DNA from: a virus | IMG/VR virus record: IMGVR_UViG_3300048672_000475 | Coordinates: 16,857 to 80,856 of that record | Direction: 5' to 3' (one strand) | Length of the DNA stretch: 64,000 nucleotides | Shown: piece after piece, positions 22,964-30,129 of the stretch | Numbering within the stretch: the stretch's first letter is position 1 | Layout: each line of letters opens with the position of its first letter | Notes under the pieces: model-generated | Databases searched by the model: none | Told to the model about the DNA's origin: nothing | The model's input: only the letters and a program-made list of their open reading frames with translations | Translations under genes and position numbers: made by a program

Positions 22964-23233
22964 TTACTCAGGTTTGAACCGCGCGTTGTAAACGCGGGTT
23001 GCGTTCTCGTATTCCGCGTCAAACTCGCTCTGCGCTTGCTTGGTAACGATATAGTTCTGCAACTGTGCCTCTGTCATGCGCTTGAACTGGTTGGTTTCAA
23101 AGATGTAATCCTCGTATCCGTCCCGGTACTGCGCGGCGAACTCTGGGGGAGATGGCGGGTTATACCGGGCGCCGGCTTTAGAGTCGGAATACCCATCATA
23201 GTAAAAACTGTTTTGTTGGTCCTGGTTCATCAT
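22964..23233 (-). CDS. Hypothetical protein
   Basis: An 89-residue protein rich in Tyr, Gln and Asn at the N-terminus (NQDQQNSFYYDGYSDSKAGA) followed by a helix. Its TAA stop is the first base triplet of the TAACCCGACC gene-end repeat. Its ATG overlaps the preceding stop. Confidence 0.6.
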   Translation of the reverse strand: MMNQDQQNSFYYDGYSDSKAGARYNPPSPPEFAAQYRDGYEDYIFETNQFKRMTEAQLQNYIVTKQAQSEFDAEYENATRVYNARFKPE

Positions 23234-23397
23234 TGTAGTACCTCGGTTGTAGGGTGGTGTGGGGTAGTAGGATGCGGCATATGAAATGCTATGACATCCA
23301 TAATGTCTACCACTATATTTTTTACGACTATCGGATCTAAGTCCAGTGTCTCCAGTACTTTCTCGATGTCGTTTCTTAACTTTACGTTTACGGGCAT
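23230..23397 (-). CDS. Tiny hypothetical protein
   Basis: A 55-residue gene found by eye. ACTGGAGAAGAGAAA precedes the ATG, and the stop overlaps the next start as ATGA. It starts MPVNVKLRNDIEKVLETLD and looks like two helices. Family unknown. Confidence 0.6.
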   Translation of the reverse strand: MPVNVKLRNDIEKVLETLDLDPIVVKNIVVDIMDVIAFHMPHPTTPHHPTTEVLQ

Positions 23398-23436
23398 TTT
23401 CTCTTCTCCAGTTTTAAATTAGCAGTCGCAATCCAT

Positions 23437-23794
23437 GGTCGGGTTAGCCTAGTCCTTCCAGTGGGTCTAGCAAGGCGGATTGAATTTTCAAGGTTTACCC
23501 CCGTATGCCGCATCCACCGCTTGCATTAGCATAGCGACAAACTCATCCACTTCTAATTTGAAATTATTAATTTCTATCACGTACGGCGGCAGATTTTCTT
23601 GCGGGATGCCTCGATACCGCTCTATATACCCTTTGGTAACCGAGTTCGGCGGAGTTATACCCTTATTCATCTGGTCTATAGTATGTAATCGCATTGCCAC
23701 GATGCGTGTAAACTTCTCTGCTAATAGTCTTCTTGGTGACATGATTTACTCCCCTGTTTCGAGGGTCGGGTTAGTCTAGCCCTTCCAGTGGGTC
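23437..23794 (-). repeat. Duplicated 3' end of the AAA+ ATPase gene
   Basis: A 31-base sequence at 23764-23794 encodes the last residues of the ATPase (DPLEGLD, stop) plus the gene-end repeat. It recurs with two mismatches at 23437-23467, where it would encode LLDPLEGLG, stop, with no gene attached. The 23488-23742 gene lies between the copies. This looks like a relic of a duplicated ATPase gene or of a recombination event that inserted the small gene. Confidence 0.7.
23488..23742 (-). CDS. Hypothetical protein
   Basis: An 84-residue helical protein (MSPRRLLAEKFTRIVAMRLH...). GGGGAGTAAATC precedes the start. The segment FKLEVDEFVAMLMQAVDAAY near the end is a likely amphipathic helix. Not recognised; flanked by duplicated ATPase 3' ends. 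Confidence 0.6.
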   Translation of the reverse strand: MSPRRLLAEKFTRIVAMRLHTIDQMNKGITPPNSVTKGYIERYRGIPQENLPPYVIEINNFKLEVDEFVAMLMQAVDAAYGGKP

Positions 23795-24607
23795 GGCGGT
23801 TTCTTTTTTACCAAACGCCATGGTCGTTTGGAACGTCGACTGCTTGGCCTCTTCCTGGGTCAACTCGCCCTCGTTAATGAAGTACGAGTGGACCAAATTG
23901 GAAATGATCCGGGCGCCGATGGTATTGTTTTCGTAGTTTTCGACGATGTACTTGCCGATTACCGTGGTGCAGTCCTTCTTTTTGACCGCAGGAAATAACT
24001 TCAAGTAGTCATGCAACAGCGCGCTATCGTTCAGGATTTTAAGCAGTTCGTCAATGGTCAGCTTGCGCAAATTGAACACTAACCCTACTCGGCCCAAGAA
24101 TTCCGTCTTAACACCGAAGTCGCGTAACCGGTCCAGGGTGATCGACTGTTCACCGTTGAATGCGCCGGCAAATACGAACAATACATTGTCGACCGAGGCG
24201 TTAACATATTTGCCATAGTCGCCATACACCGAGGCTATGTTCGACTCTAACACTTTCAGAAATTCGTTCTGCACACCGTTGGTTGTTTCATGGGCTAATT
24301 GGCTATTGCTGTTGCCTGATATAAAGAGCTTGTCAAACTCGTCGACAAAGCATACGGTCATCCGGTTACCGCAAGTGATGAGTGGCGTTAACGCTTTGCT
24401 CAAGCTGTTGCCGCTGGTCCCTTCTTTGGTCAACTGCGCGGCGTTAACTTCCAGGTAGTTCAGATTCGCTTGGGCTGTGAGCTGCTGGATAGTGTAGCTC
24501 TTGCCCGCACCGCTGGCGCCAACGACGATAAAATGGGGTCGTATTTTGGCCTTGCTCGTTTTGAAAATGTTGATAACTCGTTGGATCTTTTCGATTTCGG
24601 TTTGCAT
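23771..24607 (-). CDS. AAA+ ATPase
   Basis: A 278-residue AAA+ ATPase. Walker A is GASGAGKS near residue 31, Walker B is VCFVDEFDKL near residue 84, and the sensor-1 region is VDNVLFVFAGAF. The order and the GRVGLVFNLRKLT segment after a long helix resemble ClpX/HslU-like or RarA-like modules without an N-terminal domain. It may remodel a DNA-protein complex; the target is unknown. The leader with ACTGGAGAACAAAAC and the first codons (MQTE) is nearly the same as at the 25064 gene. Confidence 0.8.
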   Translation of the reverse strand: MQTEIEKIQRVINIFKTSKAKIRPHFIVVGASGAGKSYTIQQLTAQANLNYLEVNAAQLTKEGTSGNSLSKALTPLITCGNRMTVCFVDEFDKLFISGNSNSQLAHETTNGVQNEFLKVLESNIASVYGDYGKYVNASVDNVLFVFAGAFNGEQSITLDRLRDFGVKTEFLGRVGLVFNLRKLTIDELLKILNDSALLHDYLKLFPAVKKKDCTTVIGKYIVENYENNTIGARIISNLVHSYFINEGELTQEEAKQSTFQTTMAFGKKETADPLEGLD

Positions 24608-24648
24608 GTTTTGTTCTCCAGTTTTAAAGGTTCGCCCAGGTGGTCGGG

Positions 24649-24882
24649 TTAAGCTATCCGCTCAATGCGCAATAGCAATTGCGTTTTGTTAGCCGTTTCT
24701 ACGGCCAGCACTATCCGGCAACTAAACTGCATGCCGGCCATTTTCTTGCCATACCGACAGTGGCAGGTTACGCGGCTGGCGCATCGCTTGGCAACGGATT
24801 CGTTAATCACTTCTTTGTATACCGCCTCGCCGGGTTGTAAGGCCGCTGCGAGGGTTAGAATGTTTTTGGTGTCGGTAATCAT
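24649..24882 (-). CDS. Hypothetical protein
   Basis: A 77-residue protein starting MITDTKNILTLAAALQPGEA. It contains RVTCHCRYGKKM, a short Cys/His cluster. Overlapping frames upstream are open but the start two bases after the preceding stop is the simplest. The TAA stop begins a TAACCCGACC gene-end repeat. Confidence 0.55.
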   Translation of the reverse strand: MITDTKNILTLAAALQPGEAVYKEVINESVAKRCASRVTCHCRYGKKMAGMQFSCRIVLAVETANKTQLLLRIERIA

Positions 24883-24884
24883 GG

Positions 24885-25064
24885 CTACTGTTCCCTGAAT
24901 GTCATCGGAAATACTACAATGCTGCCTTTCTTTACGGCTTGCATTGCAATACGGCCTTCCTGGTTGCGCCACATCGTTTCGCCTTTGTGGGTCAGTTTGA
25001 CGTACAGCCATTGTCCGCCACAGTCTTTTTGTAATTGTTTGATTACGCTCATTTCGGTTTGCAT
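24885..25064 (-). CDS. Hypothetical protein
   Basis: A 59-residue beta-rich protein: MQTEMSVIKQLQKDCGGQWL, then KLTHKGETMWRNQEGRIAM. The start is fixed by ACTGGAGAACAAAAC before the ATG; leader and first four codons are shared with the AAA+ ATPase gene. Not recognised. Confidence 0.6.
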   Translation of the reverse strand: MQTEMSVIKQLQKDCGGQWLYVKLTHKGETMWRNQEGRIAMQAVKKGSIVVFPMTFREQ

Positions 25065-25089
25065 GTTTTGTTCTCCAGTTTTGAGCCTT

Positions 25090-25332
25090 TTAAAGCATCT
25101 CTGTTTCAATTTCTGTGTACATTTTTGATATTTCCACTTTTATGACGCGGAAGCCTGTAAAACTTCGCCATTCTTCGGCTTCTTTTTTAGCGTATTTAAT
25201 GTCTATATAGGGATTACCGTATCTTACGGAGCCGTCCAGTCCTATAACATCTACTCTGTACAGAGTAGTTTCGTCGACCGCAAAAACACCGGCTTTTACC
25301 TTGTACTTAATGAGTTTGATTACACCGCTCAT
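25090..25332 (-). CDS. Hypothetical protein
   Basis: An 80-residue protein with a likely mixed alpha-beta fold (KVKAGVFAVDETTLYRVDVI..., then AKKEAEEWRSFTGFRVIKVE). ACTGGAGAATAGATC precedes the ATG. Family unknown. Confidence 0.6.
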   Translation of the reverse strand: MSGVIKLIKYKVKAGVFAVDETTLYRVDVIGLDGSVRYGNPYIDIKYAKKEAEEWRSFTGFRVIKVEISKMYTEIETEML

Positions 25333-25335
25333 GAT

Positions 25336-25599
25336 CTATTCTCCAGTTTTGTTTATTGTTTCGGTGGTCGGGTTAGGTGGTAGCGGTATCCAGCCTTTTA
25401 TGCTGTCGGTTACGGTCCAGTTTTCTGCGCAGTCTGTGTGCCAAGCCATTTTGCCCGTCTCGATATCTTTTGTCGCATACGCCACAAACCATTGGTCGTC
25501 ATCCCACGCTAGTACGGGGGTGGAAGCCTCAGCGTCTAAATAATAGTCCTGGTCTTCACTGAGCGGCGGCATTACGTCGGGTTTATTTAGGGTAGTCAT
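25336..25599 (-). CDS. DUF551-like protein (tandem copy 1)
   Basis: An 87-residue protein that resembles the DUF551 family of small phage proteins: MTTLNKPDVMPP, a VLAWDDDQWFVAY strand pair, a WHTD segment and the hallmark WIPLPPNP near the end. The next gene upstream is a paralogue. It ends NKTGE, encoded by the next gene's ACTGGAGAA signal. GAGGCACGAT stands before the start. Confidence 0.75.
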   Translation of the reverse strand: MTTLNKPDVMPPLSEDQDYYLDAEASTPVLAWDDDQWFVAYATKDIETGKMAWHTDCAENWTVTDSIKGWIPLPPNPTTETINKTGE

Positions 25600-25837
25600 A
25601 TCGTGCCTCAATGGCTGGGTTAGGTGGTAGCGGTATCCAGCCTTTTATGCTGTCGGTTACTATCCACTTCTCCGAGCAGTTGGTATACCAATTCATTTTG
25701 ACGGTTCCACAATCCCGCATGCAAAAAGCGACGTACCATTCCCCTCCCCAGGCTAATACCGGTACTGAGACTTCAGTACCAAACGCGTCTTGGTATTCGA
25801 TAGGCGGCATTACATCGGGTTTATTTAGGGTAGTCAT
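25583..25837 (-). CDS. DUF551-like protein (tandem copy 2)
   Basis: An 84-residue paralogue of the gene that follows: same opening MTTLNKPDVMPP, same VTDSIKGWIPLPPNP, with a diverged centre. Its last residues (RYDYPK, stop) overlap the start codons (MTTLNK) of copy 1 in another frame. The same overlapping junction exists at its own start, so the duplication unit begins and ends in this overlap. Confidence 0.75.
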   Translation of the reverse strand: MTTLNKPDVMPPIEYQDAFGTEVSVPVLAWGGEWYVAFCMRDCGTVKMNWYTNCSEKWIVTDSIKGWIPLPPNPAIEARYDYPK

Positions 25838-26051
25838 AGGGTGCTCCAATGGTCGGGTTGATAGCTTGGTACAAGGTCGAAAAATTATTCTTTTTTACTT
25901 CCGATACCACCGAGGATATCCGTTCTTCGGATATCCCTTTATCCCGGAGCAAAATAAAGATCGCGTGTTCTAGCCTCGCGCGGTCGTTTATAAATCTTTG
26001 AGCGTCCTTTATGCTCTTCTGATACATCCCTTCGTTGTTGTGGTATCCCAT
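25821..26051 (-). CDS. Hypothetical helical protein
   Basis: A 76-residue protein, mostly helical (SIKDAQRFINDRARLEHAIF...). Its end, APYDYPK, overlaps the start of DUF551-like copy 2, matching the RYDYPK/MTTLNK overlap between the two copies. The ATG shares a base with the upstream stop (TAATG). Confidence 0.6.
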   Translation of the reverse strand: MGYHNNEGMYQKSIKDAQRFINDRARLEHAIFILLRDKGISEERISSVVSEVKKNNFSTLYQAINPTIGAPYDYPK

Positions 26052-26260
26052 TAGTTAAAAGCCTTGTACCTACGCCACTCGGACCAAAATTGCTTTCCGG
26101 TTAATGGCTTTTCTATGTCGTGGTCTTTCCAACCCTGGCCGGATTTACCGTTGTAAAAGTAAAGAAAATAGGTTCCTCCAATTAAGTCGTTTACCTTGGC
26201 TGCGCCTACGCCTTTTACATAAACGCAGTCGCCTATTTTGTATCTCAATTTGCTGGGCAT
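26051..26260 (-). CDS. Hypothetical SH3-like protein
   Basis: A 69-residue protein starting MPSKLRYKIGDCVYVKGVGA, which looks like a small beta barrel (YKIGDxVYVKGxGxAKV). CAGGAGCAGACC precedes the start at 26260. A longer frame upstream overlaps the preceding gene and is not preferred. Confidence 0.6.
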   Translation of the reverse strand: MPSKLRYKIGDCVYVKGVGAAKVNDLIGGTYFLYFYNGKSGQGWKDHDIEKPLTGKQFWSEWRRYKAFN

Positions 26261-26280
26261 GGTCTGCTCCTGTGGTCGGG

Positions 26281-26454
26281 TTAGCAAATTTGGTCAACAT
26301 GACCAGTCCGGCGCATAGCAAAGCAAATACAGTCCCATATCTGCTCGAACGGTACGCTGATCGCGCTATAGCCATGGCTGTTGTATTGTTCGAGCCGATA
26401 GCCCGTGCCTTGCCAGTCGGACCCATAAAATATTCTGTTTTTGAGCGGTGGCAT
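26281..26454 (-). CDS. Tiny hypothetical protein
   Basis: A 57-residue gene found by eye. ACCGAAGAGGTAATCAAA before the ATG is the second-type conserved start signal, and the TAA stop starts a TAACCCGACC repeat. The product is MPPLKNRIFYGSDWQGTGYR onward, with several aromatic residues and three Cys. Not recognised. Confidence 0.6.
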   Translation of the reverse strand: MPPLKNRIFYGSDWQGTGYRLEQYNSHGYSAISVPFEQIWDCICFAMRRTGHVDQIC

Positions 26455-26494
26455 TTTGATTACCTCTTCGGTTTTGTTTGAAAGTTTCGGTCAG

Positions 26495-26522
26495 TCTATC
26501 TTGATTTTCGGCTATGTGTCAA
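26495..26522 (-). promoter_or_regulatory. Internal promoter candidate
   Basis: Minus strand TTGACA (26517-26522), 16-base spacer, GATAGA (26495-26500). The sequence AGCACTTGACACA is shared with other promoters of this phage (5600, 28516). Confidence 0.5.
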
Positions 26523-26538
26523 GTGCTAAATGGTCGGG

Positions 26539-26946
26539 TTAGGTGTTCCCGTTAATGCTGTACCGGGATCTCAAAATTTTAATCGCCTGGGCGTCTTGCG
26601 CGGGCGTCAGGTATAAGTGGTCGTATTCCACCTCTCGCCACGCAATTTCTGTTTTAGCCGATACCAGGAACCAATCTTTTGTCCTGCGTTCCAGCTTTAC
26701 ACGGGTTACTATCCGGCTGTTTCTGTACCTGTTGGGTAGCTTGGCCCCTGATCGGCTATCCAGGGTCGCACCGGACTTGTACTTATCGTATGCCAGCAAA
26801 GTGGTTAGCTCTTTCTCGGCTCTGTGGGCAAGCCCTCGCATTTCGCTATACCTTATGTACGTGTGGGCCTCGGCAGACCCGTTAGCGGCCCTTAAAGCCG
26901 CTTCGATTCCACTGGCGTTGTTGTCTGTAATTTTAATCGGTTTCAT
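26539..26946 (-). CDS. Hypothetical protein
   Basis: A 135-residue protein with a helical N-terminal half (ALRAANGSAEAHTYIRYSEM...), a basic middle and WREVEYDHLYLTPAQDAQAI near the end. Not recognised. CCGAAGAGGATTAGACC precedes the ATG; the TAA stop begins a TAACCCGACC-like repeat. Confidence 0.65.
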   Translation of the reverse strand: MKPIKITDNNASGIEAALRAANGSAEAHTYIRYSEMRGLAHRAEKELTTLLAYDKYKSGATLDSRSGAKLPNRYRNSRIVTRVKLERRTKDWFLVSAKTEIAWREVEYDHLYLTPAQDAQAIKILRSRYSINGNT

Positions 26947-27178
26947 GGTCTAATCCTCTTCGGTTTGGGTGATCGGCTTTTAAGATTTCTATCTGCCCGT
27001 ATGAAAATTCTACTTCCACTTCATACACCGCGAAAAACTCCGCGAGTATTGGATCGCTTTGCCGGTCGGCTTCCGCGTCTTCACGCGTAAAGTACAATTT
27101 TTCGGTTGATTTCTCCAACTCGACAAAAAGTCGGGCGTGTTTTGGCTTACGCTGGATGATATAAGCTACATAAGACAT
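26933..27178 (-). CDS. Hypothetical protein
   Basis: An 81-residue acidic protein: MSYVAYIIQRKPKHARLFVE, then FTREDAEADRQSDPI and a strand pair at the end. The start at 27178 follows GAGGAGCATGCCGC. It overlaps both neighbours by about 13 bases. Confidence 0.6.
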   Translation of the reverse strand: MSYVAYIIQRKPKHARLFVELEKSTEKLYFTREDAEADRQSDPILAEFFAVYEVEVEFSYGQIEILKADHPNRRGLDHETD

Positions 27179-27336
27179 GCGGCATGCTCCTCTGCTTGCC
27201 TCGGTGTGTAGAGTAAGCCCCATGCCGCGCCCGGACTTTTGCGCGCCATCACTGAGCCGTCAGCTTTGAATTTCAGGGTATAGGGCGCCCAGTGTAAGCG
27301 GATTGCTTGTTTTTGTTTTGCGGTTAGTGGTTTCAC
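27166..27336 (-). CDS. Tiny hypothetical protein with GTG start
   Basis: A 56-residue gene found by eye. It starts at GTG (27336) with CCGAAGAGGATCAGACC before it, the same spacing as at ATG-started neighbours. The product is basic: KPLTAKQKQAIRLHWAPYTL, and ends AEEHAACLM. The SD of the next gene lies in its 3' end. Function unknown. Confidence 0.6.
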   Translation of the reverse strand: MKPLTAKQKQAIRLHWAPYTLKFKADGSVMARKSPGAAWGLLYTPRQAEEHAACLM

Positions 27337-27380
27337 GGTCTGATCCTCTTCGGTTTTGATGGTCGGCTTTCCCGGTCGGG

Positions 27381-27668
27381 TTAGTCAAGTATCATGGTAT
27401 CTTCAAAAGGTAATTCTTGCCCTTTCCAGCTAACAAGCCACTCCCGTTTTCGGGCATAGACTTGGAATCCAAGATTGTCCTGGCTGCTGGCTTGGTTCAT
27501 TGCTAGTTTGGTCGTGTTGGTACGATAGCCGGCGCTATTCAACATGATTTTACCGTCCTGGAACACGCCGACAACGGGCGTTGAGTGGTAAAAATAGTTA
27601 CGGGTGCCGGTGTGTGGGTTGGTTTCGATTCTGCGGGCGGTGCCACGGAATATTTGAGATTGTGCCAT
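27381..27668 (-). CDS. Conserved phage protein of unknown function
   Basis: A 95-residue protein. The central GKIMLNSAGYRTNTTKLAMN followed by QASSQDNLGFQVYARK is a pattern I have seen in small conserved proteins of many phages; no role has been shown. CCGAAGAGGGCCAGAAC precedes the start. Confidence 0.7.
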   Translation of the reverse strand: MAQSQIFRGTARRIETNPHTGTRNYFYHSTPVVGVFQDGKIMLNSAGYRTNTTKLAMNQASSQDNLGFQVYARKREWLVSWKGQELPFEDTMILD

Positions 27669-27705
27669 GTTCTGGCCCTCTTCGGTTTGATGGTCGGTGT
27701 CTGGG

Positions 27706-28074
27706 TTATAGGCTGTTATAGCGTTTCATGCTGTCTTGGTACCGCTTTCCAGGGCACAGGGCTCGAAATAAGTTGTATTGCGCCGCAAATAGCATGTCCA
27801 TACCGCAGCCCGATATCCGACGGTTTTTATCGCACCCTGCCAGCTTATAGATAAAGCCGGGGGCGCCGTGTAGTTCGTTGTTTTTGATGATTGCAATGGC
27901 AATCGTGCGGCTCATACCGGACCGGCTAACGCTTTCGACGGCTGTATAATATCGGCCTTTTACCAGGGCTTCGGCAAAATTGGTCAGGTGTTTGATGGTC
28001 CAGTTTAGGTCCGCGTAGGGGTCGGCTTTGCAGATTTCAGCGGCTAATTTTTCGATGTGTTTGGTCGGTTTCAT
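27706..28074 (-). CDS. Conserved phage protein of unknown function
   Basis: A 122-residue protein with the recurring phage motif AVESVSRSGMSRTIAIA near residue 44 and RISGCGMDMLFAAQYNLF near residue 86. The family is widespread in phages of Gram-negative hosts and uncharacterised. CCGAAGAGGCCCGACC precedes the start. Confidence 0.75.
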   Translation of the reverse strand: MKPTKHIEKLAAEICKADPYADLNWTIKHLTNFAEALVKGRYYTAVESVSRSGMSRTIAIAIIKNNELHGAPGFIYKLAGCDKNRRISGCGMDMLFAAQYNLFRALCPGKRYQDSMKRYNSL

Positions 28075-28140
28075 GGTCGGGCCTCTTCGGTTTTGGTGGT
28101 CGGTGTCTGGGTTTTGCCATCCCTGGCTTGGGTAATCGGG

Positions 28141-28452
28141 TTAGCTAATATATTGGCCTACAACAACGGATTCGCCTGTGTCGTCTAGGCGGATCAATAA
28201 CCCGCTAAAAAACGAGTCGCCTTTATACCCGTGCCAATCACCGGGAAATGGGCTATTTTTATCCAGCCGCATAAAATCGCCTAATGTGTACACGTTGCCC
28301 TTGTACCGGAAAAACTCAATAGGGGCTGAGGTTTCCGTAAAATCCGAGTACCAATCGAATTCGGCTTTTTCTTTCTCGGTCAAATCGAACCATGAAAGCA
28401 ATTCGCGGGGTTGGTTGTTGGTGCGGATTTCTGGGGCGTTTTCGGTTGTCAT
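28141..28452 (-). CDS. Hypothetical protein
   Basis: A 103-residue acidic protein with many aromatic residues (SWFDLTEKEKAEFDWYSDF, then FFRYKGNVYTLGDFMRL). The pattern suggests a small beta-rich fold. CCGAAGAGGCCCGACC precedes the start; the same 16 bases precede the 28074 gene. Confidence 0.65.
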   Translation of the reverse strand: MTTENAPEIRTNNQPRELLSWFDLTEKEKAEFDWYSDFTETSAPIEFFRYKGNVYTLGDFMRLDKNSPFPGDWHGYKGDSFFSGLLIRLDDTGESVVVGQYIS

Positions 28453-28492
28453 GGTCGGGCCTCTTCGGTCTGTTGTTACTAAATTTTCGGTC

Positions 28493-28521
28493 AGCTTATC
28501 GCGGTTTTCTTACTGTGTCAA
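28493..28521 (-). promoter_or_regulatory. Internal promoter candidate
   Basis: Minus strand TTGACA (28516-28521), 17-base spacer, TAAGCT (28493-28498), just before the 28452 gene. The -10 box is weak. Confidence 0.45.
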
Positions 28522-28559
28522 GTGCTTTTGGCCTTTATTTATCGGCTTCGGTTGTCGGG

Positions 28560-28805
28560 TTAGTTCGCCCAGGGAAGGGCTAAACAGAGGATATGACCGC
28601 GCGTAAGTAGTCTACGTTTGCTTTGTTGGTGTAGCAAATATTCGGTTAGCTTGTCGCGGTCTGCTGTAAAGGAAATCTGGTTGACTTCGCGTAATAGCTC
28701 TTCGAAGTTTATGATTAATCCGCTACTCGCGGCGGCATAGGTGGCGGACCTTTGGCCACCGTGCCAGTCGTATAACATCGCTCTTGCTGTTTTTTGCTTA
28801 ATCAT
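28560..28805 (-). CDS. Conserved phage protein of unknown function
   Basis: An 81-residue protein. ARAMLYDWHGGQRSATYAAA near the N-terminus recurs in phage early proteins that are otherwise uncharacterised. CCGAAGAGGAACGAGCC precedes the ATG. Confidence 0.65.
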   Translation of the reverse strand: MIKQKTARAMLYDWHGGQRSATYAAASSGLIINFEELLREVNQISFTADRDKLTEYLLHQQSKRRLLTRGHILCLALPWAN

Positions 28806-28825
28806 GGCTCGTTCCTCTTCGGTGG

Positions 28826-29035
28826 TTAGTTAATAATTTTTGCGCGTTCGGTCGTTGTTAGCGCGGGTAAAATTTCCGTTATGGCCTGTACTTTGTCGGG
28901 TTCTATTCTCCAATGTTCGGCGGGTTCTAGCACTACTAAGCGGCGATTTAGGGTTTTTATTATGTAAAACAATCCCGGCGGTTCGTTTTCCTCGGGGAGA
29001 TAAACTTTATCTCCTGGTTCGTATCGAATTCGCAT
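28826..29035 (-). CDS. Hypothetical SH3-like protein
   Basis: A 69-residue protein, MRIRYEPGDKVYLPEENEPP onward, resembling a small beta barrel with a helical end. CCGGAGCCACACAAA precedes the start. Not assigned. Confidence 0.6.
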   Translation of the reverse strand: MRIRYEPGDKVYLPEENEPPGLFYIIKTLNRRLVVLEPAEHWRIEPDKVQAITEILPALTTTERAKIIN

Positions 29036-29058
29036 TTTGTGTGGCTCCGGTGGCTGGG

Positions 29059-29298
29059 TTATAAAATGATTTTTAATACTATCTGTTCGGCTTTGGCTGC
29101 GGTTCTCAGCTCCGGCAAGGTGAACATATATAGATTTTCGTCTCCGTCGATGCCATACGCGGCGCCGATGTCGGGATTGTGGCCTAGATAGTGCGCGGTA
29201 ACTTTTCTATTTTGTTGCGCGGCTCTTAACGTTTCGCGGGCTATGCGGGCCATCATTTCTGCGTGTTCGCGCAGTTCTTCGGGTGTGTAGTCGTCCAT
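29059..29298 (-). CDS. Hypothetical protein
   Basis: A 79-residue protein with a strong N-terminal helix (YTPEELREHAEMMARIARET) and a beta-like rest. CCGAAGAGGAAGCAT precedes the start. Not recognised. Confidence 0.6.
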   Translation of the reverse strand: MDDYTPEELREHAEMMARIARETLRAAQQNRKVTAHYLGHNPDIGAAYGIDGDENLYMFTLPELRTAAKAEQIVLKIIL

Positions 29299-29370
29299 AT
29301 GCTTCCTCTTCGGTTTTGGTTAGGTGTTTTTCATAGGCTCCCTGCTTGCGCTGGAAGCCTAAAAAATAGC

Positions 29371-29598
29371 CTAAATCGGACCGAGTATTTTAGCCACGGC
29401 GTACCAGCCGGCGGCAAGCGTTATCAGTACCGCCACGGCGGCGGAAAGCCGCAGGTCGAATTTTAAGCGGTTTATCGTTTCGCCTTGCTGTTCCTGCGTC
29501 ATCATGTAGCGGTTTATCGCCTCGGATCGTGTCGCGGCTTCCTGGGCGCGGATAGCTTGCCGTGCGTTTTCGATTTGTTGCTGTGTTTTGGTTTTCAT
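29371..29598 (-). CDS. Tail-anchored coiled-coil protein
   Basis: A 75-residue protein: a long Gln/Ala/Glu-rich helix followed by a hydrophobic segment (LSAAVAVLITLAAGWYAVAK), so probably inserted in the membrane by its C-terminus. It overlaps the next upstream gene as ATGA. Confidence 0.65.
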   Translation of the reverse strand: MKTKTQQQIENARQAIRAQEAATRSEAINRYMMTQEQQGETINRLKFDLRLSAAVAVLITLAAGWYAVAKILGPI

Positions 29599-29846
29599 TG
29601 TTTCGACTCCTGGTTAGGTAACATTACCTCGTAAAATTCAAACCCTCGCCAGCCGCCAGCTACGCGGGCTTCCTGTCTTTGTTCGTCTATCTTTTCAACT
29701 CTGCCAATCCACAGGGCTTGTGTGGTGGGGTTTTTCAAAAATTTATTCTCTACGAGTTGTGAGGGGGCGTATACGCACTCTCTTTTATAGTTGCGGCGTA
29801 GGTCGCCACGTATCGCCACTAAATCACCTATTTTTAACTTAGCCAT
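29595..29846 (-). CDS. Hypothetical protein
   Basis: An 83-residue protein starting MAKLKIGDLVAIRGDLRRNY, a probable small beta barrel (KIGDLVAIRG), with basic patches. The frame is open upstream, but the ATG at 29846 sits in the end of the preceding gene with normal spacing. Confidence 0.6.
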   Translation of the reverse strand: MAKLKIGDLVAIRGDLRRNYKRECVYAPSQLVENKFLKNPTTQALWIGRVEKIDEQRQEARVAGGWRGFEFYEVMLPNQESKQ

Positions 29847-30115
29847 TGTTCTGTGTCCTGTTTGGTTACTTTTGCGCATTTTGACAATATTTTTATTTTG
29901 CCCTTTTCGCGTTCTGCTATGCCGGCGGCGTTGTATGTTTGTCGCTTCGCGCCGGTGCGTGACGTATAGCCGTCGGGTGATTCGCCGTCTATCGCTACGA
30001 CTTCGACAACCTGGGCGCGCTTTACGCTTATCTGCTCGGCTTGTGCGGTTATCATGACGGACCGCCAGCCAGCCGGCACCATCACCGCCGTTTTGTATTT
30101 TATTTGCACGTTCAT
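29834..30115 (-). CDS. Hypothetical protein
   Basis: A 93-residue protein starting MNVQIKYKTAVMVPAGWRSV, beta-rich first and basic later (SRTGAKRQTYNAAGIAEREK). The frame is open 64 codons further upstream, but there it only shadows the neighbouring gene. Not recognised. Confidence 0.6.
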   Translation of the reverse strand: MNVQIKYKTAVMVPAGWRSVMITAQAEQISVKRAQVVEVVAIDGESPDGYTSRTGAKRQTYNAAGIAEREKGKIKILSKCAKVTKQDTEQWLS

Positions 30116-30129
30116 TGTTTGGGTCCTGG

